Source: Fimenecus sp964557975 (GTDB lineage Bacteria > Bacillota > Clostridia > Oscillospirales > Acutalibacteraceae). Taken from it: a stretch of 10,378 nt of DNA. This document shows positions 1 through 5,707 of the stretch, one piece after another. Numbering within the stretch: position 1 is the first letter of the stretch; each line of letters starts with the position of its first letter. The translations under genes and the position numbers were made by a program. Location: positions 1 through 10,378 of the forward strand of contig CAZLCG010000044.1 of assembly GCA_964557975.1 (NCBI GenBank), read 5' to 3'. The notes under the pieces were generated by a model. That model was not told the DNA's origin. It made no database searches and worked only from the letters and a program-made list of their open reading frames with translations.

Positions 1-545
1 CCGATTCCTGCGGTTGCCGTAATGCCGGTAGTGGCAAGGACGTCCCGTACCATCGTCATAGCCAGCTCGTGCGCCGTCATTTGATAGGTGTTCAGATAGT
101 CGGTGGCGTCTATGAATACCTCATCAATGGAATAGACGAGTATATCGTCGGGGGAAACATACTTCAGGTACACCTCATAGATCATGGTGCTGTATTCCAT
201 ATAGTACGCCATTCTCGGAGGGGCAACGATATAGTCCAGTTCCAGCTCCGGGTGAGCCATCAGCTCGGTGAAGTCGGAGGTTTTGCCGGTAAAGGTTCTG
301 TTTGGCGCTTTTCGGCGGCGTTCGTTGTTGACTTCTTTCACCTTTTGTACAACTTCAAAAAGCCTTGGTCTGCCGGGTATGCCAAAGGATTTCAGCGACG
401 GGGACACCGCAAGGCAGATAGTCTTTTCCGTTCTGCTTTCATCAGCGACCACAAGGTTTGTGGTAAGCGGGTCAAGCCCCCGTTCATTGCACTCCACCGA
501 AGCGTAATATGATTTCAGGTCTATGGCGATATATTGTCTTTCCAT
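1..545 (-). CDS. Y-family DNA polymerase, UvrX/UmuC type (5' part, runs off the window)
   Basis: Translesion (error-prone) DNA polymerase of the UmuC/DinB superfamily. The start ATG is at 543-545 with GAGAGGAG about nine bases upstream. The frame stays open for 181 codons to base 1, so the C-terminal two thirds is missing at the window edge, not by mutation. The N-terminus has the palm motif IDLKSYYASVEC (first catalytic Asp at residue 9, steric-gate region YY at 13-14). The second catalytic motif YSIDEVFID places Asp/Glu at 141-142, and the sequence ends in TGITATAGIG, the start of the conserved region that follows. The DLKSYYASVEC form and the long insertion before the palm residues resemble the UvrX/YqjW group, often carried by prophages, plasmids and conjugative elements (family knowledge). 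It lies 53 bases downstream of the YjbR-family gene on the same strand. SOS control would be expected, but no LexA box is evident in the short gap. Confidence 0.93.
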   Translation of the reverse strand, partial: MERQYIAIDLKSYYASVECNERGLDPLTTNLVVADESRTEKTICLAVSPSLKSFGIPGRPRLFEVVQKVKEVNNERRRKAPNRTFTGKTSDFTELMAHPELELDYIVAPPRMAYYMEYSTMIYEVYLKYVSPDDILVYSIDEVFIDATDYLNTYQMTAHELAMTMVRDVLATTGITATAGI

Positions 546-598
546 GCGCTTCAGCTCCTCTCTTTGAAGATGATTATGGAGGCTCGGCAATGCAAGAT

Positions 599-1261
599 TT
601 ATTTTTTTGCCAATTTATAGCTCTCATCAATCCTGCAACAAATTTCCTCCGTTGATACAGAATTATCCAGAATAATAGTATACCAACTCTTTTTATTCAT
701 ATGCCAGCCCGGAAAATAATGTTTGTGATCAACTGTCTCCTGCATTTTCTCCTGTTCCAAACGCAGGTCAATAATCTCTGCAACTTCATTTGAGGATAAT
801 CCCAATTTATTTCGTGATACTGTCAGGATTGCGCCATACCATTTGTTGTTGTCTTTTCTCCTCCATACCGCATTGTCGGGGAATTTAGTCCACAAAAACT
901 CCGGCTCGTCACCATATATATCCCGCACATAGTCTATAATTTTCAATGCTTGTTCCGTCTTGAACACAGATAATTCAAAACATTCCTCCGCAATTTTTCT
1001 AAGGACTTTTTCTATTTCAGCTCGGATTTCCCCAACGAAAGCTCCGGATGCATTGGTTTTATATAGGATATACGGCTCATTTGTTTCATTTTCCACCAAA
1101 TCTGTGCTAACCTCACCATTTTCCCGAACAGAAATATACAGGTTAAAAATAGCGTTCATAATTGTGGTATGGTAAATCCAGCAACCTTCTTTTGGTTCAA
1201 AGCCAAAGCGAACCAATTTATCTATATTCAATTTTCTTCTATGGAAAATATTTTCAAACAT
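599..1261 (-). CDS. MmcQ/YjbR-family protein with extra N-terminal domain
   Basis: 220-residue protein. The C-terminal half (about residues 103-216) is a YjbR/MmcQ (CyaY-like fold) domain: a helix ending in DEPEFLW, the strand motif NAVWRRKDNNKWYGAILTV, and the family signature FPGWHMNKKSWYTIIL, followed by EEICCRIDESYKLA. YjbR proteins are small and poorly characterised; some are proposed to bind DNA. The first roughly 100 residues (RRKLNIDKLVRFGF, then GAFVGEIRAEIEKVLRKIAEECF) form a second domain that I know only as a recurrent partner of YjbR in gut Clostridia. Start choice: a GTG codon at 1295-1297 would add 12 residues, but the ATG at 1259-1261 has GGAGGAA four to six bases upstream, so I take the ATG. 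The gene is visibly more AT-rich than the chromosomal genes to its right, which may mean transfer. Its catalytic or binding role is unknown. Confidence 0.85.
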   Translation of the reverse strand: MFENIFHRRKLNIDKLVRFGFEPKEGCWIYHTTIMNAIFNLYISVRENGEVSTDLVENETNEPYILYKTNASGAFVGEIRAEIEKVLRKIAEECFELSVFKTEQALKIIDYVRDIYGDEPEFLWTKFPDNAVWRRKDNNKWYGAILTVSRNKLGLSSNEVAEIIDLRLEQEKMQETVDHKHYFPGWHMNKKSWYTIILDNSVSTEEICCRIDESYKLAKK

Positions 1262-1318
1262 ATTTCCTCCAACGGCTACAATAGTATTTAAATCCACAAA
1301 AATCCCATTTTGCCGTTT

Positions 1319-1438
1319 TCATATCTTCAGACTGTCAACCCAATCGGACAATTCAGCCTTGCTTGCGCTGCCGCAGGATGCGGCAAAGCGAGATGTCGGA
1401 TCGTTCATTTGCACAAGGGAGGCTGAACGGCGGGGCAT
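1319..1438 (-). CDS. Small ORF of unknown function, possible remnant
   Basis: A 39-codon open frame from ATG (1436-1438) to TGA (1319-1321) between the GH30 gene and the YjbR-family gene. The translation starts MPRRSASLVQMNDPTSRFAA and ends KAELSDWVDSLKI, a protein-like composition with an amphipathic C-terminal helix. An in-frame TAA lies three codons before the ATG, so it is not the open tail of a longer gene. An internal ATG at 1406-1408 is an alternative start. Neither start has a recognisable Shine-Dalgarno sequence. The ORF overlaps strong inverted repeats (1352-1427), so it may be translated, be a leftover of a mobile-element gene, or be chance. I do not recognise the family. Confidence 0.25.
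   Translation of the reverse strand: MPRRSASLVQMNDPTSRFAASCGSASKAELSDWVDSLKI
1352..1427. repeat. Nested inverted repeats
   Basis: Outer arms TTCAGCCT (1352-1359) and AGGCTGAA (1420-1427) are perfect complements. Inside them, TGCCGCA (1369-1375) and TGCGGCA (1379-1385) form a 7-bp stem with a 3-base loop. This inner stem can be extended by CTTGCGC pairing with GCGAG through a two-base bulge and a wobble. There is no T-run on either side, so this is not a typical intrinsic terminator. It lies between the GH30 gene and the left-hand accessory genes, where an element end might be expected; that reading is inference. Confidence 0.5.
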
Positions 1439-1479
1439 CCGCGTTTAGGATAAATAATCTTAATTCCGCAAAATCGCAA

Positions 1480-3012
1480 TCATTCAAACACAACGGTTGT
1501 TATGCTGTACTGCGGAGAGGTTACGGTCTTTATTTTGCCCGAATAGGTATTGACCATCTGCTCCGTTTCGGTGGTGGTGTAAACCGTCATATTTGTATAT
1601 CCGTCAATTTTAATTTTAAGAGGTCTTTCGCTTCCCTCGTTTACAACCACAACCGCCGTCTTGCCCTCGGGCGTGCGGAACGCCACAGCGCTTGTTGTAT
1701 AAATGTTGCGAAGCTCTTGGTCCCCGGAATTTCCCGAGTTCCATGTGTTAAGGTCCTCTAAATTCTTTTGGGTGGAAAGCCGAACGCTGCCCGCGGGAAT
1801 AAACTTACTGTAATGGGCAAGAGCGTAATATCTTATATTTGTTTTCAGCTCCGAGAAATCACTTGAAGCGCTCAGAAGCCCGTCGGAGTAGTCTTTACCG
1901 TCATCTCCTATGGAGATTTCGTTAACGCCCGACCATGCGCACCAGCTGCTGACGTCGCAGAACTGAATATCGTTGGAAATTACCCTCGCTTCGGTAAGCG
2001 CGCCGAAAATCGACGTAGTGTCCGCGGTACACGGAAGCTGGCACCACTCGGACATCTCAAGCTTAGCATCGGGAATGTTTTCCTCTATCCAATCCCCAAA
2101 TTCGATTTTTTTGTCAACAAAATCGTCCGACCAATAGCTGTGATATGAAAGCGTCCCGAGAGATTTCTTTATAACCTCGTCGGTATATATGGCTTTAAGC
2201 CACTGCTTCGTCGCGCCGTCCAAAGAGCCGCTTTCGGGCGCGGTAAGCAAAACGGGAAGCCCTCTTGCCTGAATTTCGGTCGCAAAAAGTCTGTAAAGCT
2301 CATAAAGCTCCTTCGTTTCATAGTGGCAGCCCTCTTGACTTGCGGAGCTGCCGCCCCAGCCCCACTGAGGCTCGTTAACGGGGCTTATGTATTTAACGGG
2401 TACGCCCTTGTCAAGGAAGTATTCGGTTATCGTAAGAAAATAATCAACATATTCATCGTAATTTTCAGACGGAAGATTGGATTGGTATTCCTTATCGCCG
2501 CCGCTTGCCTTGCCCGAAACGGTCATTGAATAATGCGGCGAATTGGCAAAAAGCACCACCGTATCGACAACACCGTATGAAAGGGCTAAGTCAAGCATTT
2601 TCTGAGCGTTCGCGTCACGGGTAAAGTCGTATTCATACTGCCCGCTCTGTTCGTTATAATAATAGAAGCTCTCTGAGGCGCGCCAGTCGTTGCTGATAAT
2701 GCTGTTCGGATTGTCCCTTTCACCCGCGCCTATGTTATAGCGGTAAATGTTCAGAGCAAGCCCGTCCTCGCTGAAAAGGAGCTTTGCGACCTCCTCCGCG
2801 TTTTCGCTGCCTCCGCAGACCTGCGCCCACCAGCAGGCGGACGCCCCGAAGCCGTCGAAAGAATTAAGCTCACTCTCTGTGTCGACCGTGATTTTCAGCG
2901 TACCGTGTTCTTTATATTCGGGTATAAAAATCTTTACGGCGCAGACTGCGAGTACAGCCGCTAAGATAACCGCAATTACGGAAATGATTATTTTAATATG
3001 CTTTTTTGTCAT
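1480..3012 (-). CDS. GH30-family glycoside hydrolase, membrane-anchored
   Basis: 510-residue O-glycosyl hydrolase of clan GH-A, most like family GH30. An N-terminal hydrophobic segment (about residues 6-30, after MTKKHIK) is a signal peptide or signal anchor. A Cys occurs at 24 but Val precedes it, so a lipobox is unlikely. The catalytic barrel begins near residue 51 with the GH30 hallmark FDGFGASACWWAQ. The acid/base Glu is in SPVNEPQWGWG (E214) and the nucleophile Glu in LEMSEWCQ (E322). SYHSYWSDDF (289-298) and SSWCAWSG (355-362) fit barrel strands lining the active site. The last 90 or so residues form the beta-sandwich usual in GH30, with YTTTETEQMVNTY and a C-terminal STTVVFE-like strand. 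It should cleave extracellular polysaccharide or glycan. The subfamily (xylanase, beta-1,6-galactanase, glucosidase) cannot be fixed from sequence alone. AAGGAG eight bases upstream supports the ATG. No transporter or other carbohydrate gene is adjacent. Confidence 0.88.
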   Translation of the reverse strand: MTKKHIKIIISVIAVILAAVLAVCAVKIFIPEYKEHGTLKITVDTESELNSFDGFGASACWWAQVCGGSENAEEVAKLLFSEDGLALNIYRYNIGAGERDNPNSIISNDWRASESFYYYNEQSGQYEYDFTRDANAQKMLDLALSYGVVDTVVLFANSPHYSMTVSGKASGGDKEYQSNLPSENYDEYVDYFLTITEYFLDKGVPVKYISPVNEPQWGWGGSSASQEGCHYETKELYELYRLFATEIQARGLPVLLTAPESGSLDGATKQWLKAIYTDEVIKKSLGTLSYHSYWSDDFVDKKIEFGDWIEENIPDAKLEMSEWCQLPCTADTTSIFGALTEARVISNDIQFCDVSSWCAWSGVNEISIGDDGKDYSDGLLSASSDFSELKTNIRYYALAHYSKFIPAGSVRLSTQKNLEDLNTWNSGNSGDQELRNIYTTSAVAFRTPEGKTAVVVVNEGSERPLKIKIDGYTNMTVYTTTETEQMVNTYSGKIKTVTSPQYSITTVVFE

Positions 3013-3075
3013 AACTTTTTCTCCTTCTTTTAAATCGTAACCCGCCGCCGAAACGTCGGTATATCCGCGCTTAGG

Positions 3076-3918
3076 TCATATCACTTTTTCCGCGTGGCGG
3101 GTAACGTGACAGCCTATGTTGACCGCCGCGGGAAGCCCTGCGATATGCGTCGGAGCGGTTTCGATGTTCACCGCGAGCGCCGTCGTTTTTCCGCCGAAGC
3201 CCTGAGGTCCTATATCGGTTTCGTTAATTCTTTTAAGCAGTTCTTTTTCCATATCGGCATAAAACGGATTTTTGTTTCTTTCGCTTAACTGCCTGCACAG
3301 CGCTTTTTTTGAAAGGAAGGCACACTGCTCAAAATCGCCGCCGAAGCCGACGCCTATAACCATCGGCGGACATGGATTACCGCCTGCTTTTTTAACCGTA
3401 TCAACGACAAAATCCATTAAATCCTCTTTTGCGGCGCTCGGCGTAAACATCTTTATACGGCTCATATTCTCACTACCGAAGCCCTTGGGGCAAGCCCTGA
3501 TTTTAACCTTATCGCCGCCGACTATCGAAGCGTGAATTACAGCGGGCGTGTTGTCATTTGTATTCACCCTGTCGAGCGGATCGCGTACGACGGATTTTCG
3601 CAAAAGCCCGTCCGTATAGCCTGCCGCTACGCCCTTATTTATGTATTCGTATAAATCTCCGCCCGTAAAATGAACATCCTGCCCTATTTCTATAAAAATT
3701 ACCGCCATGCCCGTATCCTGACACACGGGTATATCAAGCTCCCTTGCCGCGTCAATATTGGAAAGCAGCGCGCCCATAATTCTTTTGGGAAGCATGTCCG
3801 TTTCCGCGCCCTCCGCGCGGCTTATACATTCGCACAAATCGTCGGGCAGAATTTTATTCGCCCTTATTACAAGCTCCTTTACCGCGTCGGCAACAGCCGA
3901 AACGTTTATTTCTCGCAT
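3076..3918 (-). CDS. Class I fumarate hydratase, alpha subunit (FumA/TtdA N-terminal family)
   Basis: 280-residue subunit of the oxygen-sensitive [4Fe-4S] fumarase (malate to fumarate and water) or of the closely related tartrate dehydratase. Diagnostic motifs, numbered from the chosen start: PVCQDTGMAV (Cys66), NPCPPMVIGVGFGG (Cys183), GFGGKTTALAV, and VNIGCHVTRHAEKV (Cys270). The three cysteines are the expected iron-sulphur ligands. Length matches stand-alone alpha subunits, so the C-terminal beta domain must be a separate polypeptide, and none is adjacent: the next gene downstream is the GH30 hydrolase. Start: an upstream in-frame ATG at 3934-3936 would add MGVGGA but has no ribosome binding site. 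The inner ATG (MREINVSAV) has a weak GGTGGT six to three bases before it and matches where homologues begin, as I recall them. Fumarase versus tartrate dehydratase cannot be separated here; fumarase is likelier in anaerobic Clostridia. Confidence 0.92.
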   Translation of the reverse strand: MREINVSAVADAVKELVIRANKILPDDLCECISRAEGAETDMLPKRIMGALLSNIDAARELDIPVCQDTGMAVIFIEIGQDVHFTGGDLYEYINKGVAAGYTDGLLRKSVVRDPLDRVNTNDNTPAVIHASIVGGDKVKIRACPKGFGSENMSRIKMFTPSAAKEDLMDFVVDTVKKAGGNPCPPMVIGVGFGGDFEQCAFLSKKALCRQLSERNKNPFYADMEKELLKRINETDIGPQGFGGKTTALAVNIETAPTHIAGLPAAVNIGCHVTRHAEKVI

Positions 3919-3947
3919 AGCACCACCAACACCCATATATAATTATC

Positions 3948-3967
3948 GGCGGGAGCAAGCCCCCGCC
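3948..3967 (-). terminator. GC-rich stem-loop between S1 gene and fumarase gene
   Basis: GGCGGG (3948-3953) and CCCGCC (3962-3967) form a 6-bp all-GC stem with an 8-base loop in the gap after the S1-domain gene stop. On the minus strand it is followed by GATAATTATATATGG, not a clear U-tract. It is therefore a weak or partial terminator, a processing/stability hairpin, or a partial barrier before the fumarase gene. Confidence 0.35.
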
Positions 3968-3986
3968 TGACATTATCCGTTAAAAA

Positions 3987-4427
3987 CTATTTTCTTCTTG
4001 AATAAGAGCCGCGTTTACCGTCTGCGGCGCGCTTTAAATCGCCTATTTTTTCATCGCTTACCTGCTTGAATTTAGCCATCATATCCTCAAAGGTCTGCGG
4101 CTCACTGCTCTTTTCGGAATTTCCTCTCCAAACATTCGGAGCGCCCGAACGGTTACCGTCCCTTCTCGGCCTTTCGCCGTGCGCTGATTTTTCGGGCTCG
4201 ACCGCCTTTTTGATTGAAAGGCTTATTTTGCCCTGCGGAGTAATGTCAATAACCTTTACCTTAACGTCCTGCCCTTCCTTGAGATGGTCATGGATGTCGC
4301 TTACATAGGTTGACGCAACCTCGGAAATATGAACCATACCCGTTTTGTTTTCGGGCAGGCTTATAAACGCGCCGAAATTAGTAAGCCCTGTAACCTTACC
4401 GTCAAGAATTTCACCGACTTCAAACAT
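3987..4427 (-). CDS. yabR: S1 RNA-binding domain protein, YabR-like
   Basis: 146-residue protein with one N-terminal S1 (OB-fold) domain at about residues 1-73: VGEILDGKVTGLTNFGAFISL, then GMVHISEVA, VKVKVIDIT and GKISLSIKKA. The tail is charged and low-complexity (RPRRDGNRSG), ending in basic GSYSRRK, which would favour RNA or ribosome binding. The same family includes YabR and general stress protein 13 of Bacillus. Position is strong evidence for YabR: it follows divIC by 37 bases, as in the yabP-yabQ-divIC-yabR cluster of Firmicutes. AAGGGGGA lies about 12 bases upstream of the ATG, a rather long spacing. Its precise role is not established. Confidence 0.88.
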   Translation of the reverse strand: MFEVGEILDGKVTGLTNFGAFISLPENKTGMVHISEVASTYVSDIHDHLKEGQDVKVKVIDITPQGKISLSIKKAVEPEKSAHGERPRRDGNRSGAPNVWRGNSEKSSEPQTFEDMMAKFKQVSDEKIGDLKRAADGKRGSYSRRK

Positions 4428-4464
4428 AAAAAAGAAATTTCCCCCTTAAAGAAATAAACAAAAA

Positions 4465-4776
4465 TCAGCTGTTGGGCGTAATGTTATAGTAAACCTTTTC
4501 ATCAGGCATTACATAGCCGAGCTTCTCACGGGCTACGCGTTCAATATACTCGTCCTCATCGCCGCCGTCAACAACAGCCTGAAGACGTTCGTTCTCGGCA
4601 AGCTGCTGCTGATACTGAACCTCAAGCTCAGCCGCCTTTTCTTTTCTGTCTTTTATATCCATCTGAACATTGATAAGACTAATGACAAAATAACCTGCCA
4701 CCAAAAGCAAGCCGATAGAAAGAATGAAACTGAATTTTTGTTTTTTGGGAGCCTTTTTCTTGTTAGAGGTCGTCAT
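4465..4776 (-). CDS. divIC: Septum formation initiator, DivIC/FtsB family
   Basis: 103-residue bitopic membrane protein of the division machinery (DivIC in Bacillus, FtsB in proteobacteria). It partners FtsL and DivIB and helps activate septal peptidoglycan synthesis. A short basic cytoplasmic tail (KKKAPKKQK) is followed by one membrane helix at about 16-36 (FSFILSIGLLLVAGYFVISL). An extracellular coiled coil (about 37-68, QMDIKDRKEKAAELEVQYQQ) leads to the conserved C-terminal EYIERVAREKLGYVMPDEKVYY. It overlaps the end of yabQ by 14 bases (ATGACGACCTCTAA), so the two are probably translationally coupled; the start has only a weak AAAGAGAAG upstream. Size and context both fit DivIC. Confidence 0.93.
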   Translation of the reverse strand: MTTSNKKKAPKKQKFSFILSIGLLLVAGYFVISLINVQMDIKDRKEKAAELEVQYQQQLAENERLQAVVDGGDEDEYIERVAREKLGYVMPDEKVYYNITPNS

Positions 4777-5326
4777 TTTTTTGCTTCTCTTTCGTCCTTA
4801 TGTTTTTTTCACATAGTTTTTGCATTCTATTAGTTAGATTATATAACAAAGCTTTGTCCGTTTGCAAGTGAAATTTTGATTTTTTTACAGCTTTCCTCGT
4901 GTTTTTTCGGGTTTTTTCAACAATTTTGCCCATTTTTCTTTTAAAAAACGAAAAAAGTTTTATAAAGGGACTTGAAATTACAAAAAACAATTTTTTTGAA
5001 AATTTTTTTATAAAGCCCACGGTTTTATCGGTAAAACGCACCGCAATTACGCCGAAAGAGAAATAATAGACCGAAAAACCGATTGTTTCGCCTAAAATGA
5101 TGTACCAGCGAATTTTTCCATCGGTCACGGTAAGACAAAATAAAAAGGTTGCAAGCGCCGAAAAGACGGCAAACAAAAAGTCGGTCGCGTAAAGCACCTT
5201 TTTTGAATCCGTAAAAACAAGCCTTACGGTCCTGACAACGTCATATAAAATCCCGACGATAAGCCCGAAGCCGAGCGAAAACAAAAAGTTTCCCGTCTGC
5301 GTGCCGAGGCTCTCTATGTATTCCAT
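4763..5326 (-). CDS. yabQ: Spore cortex biosynthesis protein YabQ
   Basis: 187-residue membrane protein needed for spore cortex formation in Bacillus subtilis, where it is made in the mother cell and sits in the outer forespore membrane. Three clear membrane segments are visible: about 13-33 (containing the family motif GLIVGILYDVVRTVR), 46-67 and 74-97. A possible fourth at about 113-128 precedes a long, strongly basic C-terminal tail rich in Lys and Arg. The start codon overlaps the yabP stop by one base (TAATG), with AAGGTG eight bases before it, which indicates translational coupling. The gene contains several A7 tracts on the sense strand (plus-strand T7 at 4880-4886, 4991-4997 and 5003-5009). 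Confidence 0.92.
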   Translation of the reverse strand: MEYIESLGTQTGNFLFSLGFGLIVGILYDVVRTVRLVFTDSKKVLYATDFLFAVFSALATFLFCLTVTDGKIRWYIILGETIGFSVYYFSFGVIAVRFTDKTVGFIKKFSKKLFFVISSPFIKLFSFFKRKMGKIVEKTRKNTRKAVKKSKFHLQTDKALLYNLTNRMQKLCEKNIRTKEKQKNDDL

Positions 5327-5616
5327 TATCTGAACACCTTAGAGAAGAATCCGCCCGCCGGCTTCTCCTCGCGGTCGGCATAGACCAGCGAATATATTTC
5401 GCCTTCAACAAGCAGCTCGCCCATTTCGAGGCTCAGCCTGTTAATATGCAGATCCTCACCCTTGACGGTAAGCTCCCCCATCTCGGTAAAGACGGTTACG
5501 CACTGCTCGTCAAAGCTGTCCACATCGGAAACGCCCGAAACCGTCAGATGACGTCTGTCCTCCAAAATAATATTGTGCGGAACCTTCGGTTTTACAATAC
5601 CGTTATTTTCAGCCAT
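5326..5616 (-). CDS. yabP: Sporulation protein YabP
   Basis: 96-residue YabP/YqfC-family protein. The recognisable core is PHNIILEDRRHLTVSGVSDVDSFDE (described as residues 13-37; key residues HNI, E19, R21-R22, G28-V29), followed by the repeating beta strands GELTVKGEDLHINRL and GELLVEGEIYSLVY. In Bacillus, YabP is transcribed with yabQ under sigma-E in the mother cell. It starts the local cluster yabP-yabQ-divIC-yabR. AAAGGAGG seven bases upstream of the ATG is a near-perfect ribosome binding site. The sigma-E-like promoter and the hairpin that can hide this site are listed separately. The usual upstream neighbour yabO (S4-domain protein) is not adjacent; a phosphoesterase gene is there instead. 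Confidence 0.94.
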   Translation of the reverse strand: MAENNGIVKPKVPHNIILEDRRHLTVSGVSDVDSFDEQCVTVFTEMGELTVKGEDLHINRLSLEMGELLVEGEIYSLVYADREEKPAGGFFSKVFR

Positions 5617-5623
5617 TAAAAAA

Positions 5624-5660
5624 CCTCCTTTGCTTTATAAATATTATGACGGCAAGGAGG
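5624..5660 (-). promoter_or_regulatory. Hairpin that can mask the yabP ribosome binding site
   Basis: On the minus strand, CCTCCTTGC (5660-5652) is complementary to GCAAAGGAGG (5633-5624), with a single bulged base and an 18-base loop. The 3' arm is the yabP Shine-Dalgarno sequence itself. Any transcript that enters from upstream can fold this hairpin and hide the site. The putative sigma-E -10 box lies inside the loop, so a sigma-E transcript would lack the 5' arm. The pairing is directly visible; the regulatory role is inference. Confidence 0.5.
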
Positions 5661-5669
5661 CTTATATTA
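5641..5669 (-). promoter_or_regulatory. Putative sigma-E (mother-cell) promoter of yabP
   Basis: Minus strand: TAATATA (5669-5663) fits the sigma-E -35 consensus KMATATT at 6 of 7 positions. A 14-base spacer follows, then CATAATAT (5648-5641), which keeps CATA and the final T of the -10 consensus CATACAnT. Spacing is right for sigma-E, and yabP is a known sigma-E gene in Bacillus. The expected start, about 5634, leaves a leader of about 18 bases that still contains the full ribosome binding site. There is no sigma-A-like promoter in this gap. Confidence 0.5.
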
Positions 5670-5707
5670 CTTCTTTAAGTTAAGCGCGCGGACTCAAAAG
5701 GACGCTT

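Noticed and set aside
69..512. 147-codon plus-strand ORF
   Set aside because: Antisense to the Y-family polymerase, whose catalytic motifs are clear on the minus strand.
1262..1297. GTG start extending the YjbR-family protein by 12 residues
   Set aside because: The extra codons contain the ribosome binding site (GGAGGAA) of the downstream ATG.
1363..1761. 132-codon plus-strand ORF
   Set aside because: It is antisense to the GH30 3' end, has no coherent family motif, and lies opposite a well-supported gene.
2941..2945. Lipoprotein processing at Cys24 of the GH30 protein
   Set aside because: The residue before the Cys is Val, not Gly, Ala or Ser as a lipobox needs, so a plain signal anchor or signal peptide is more likely.
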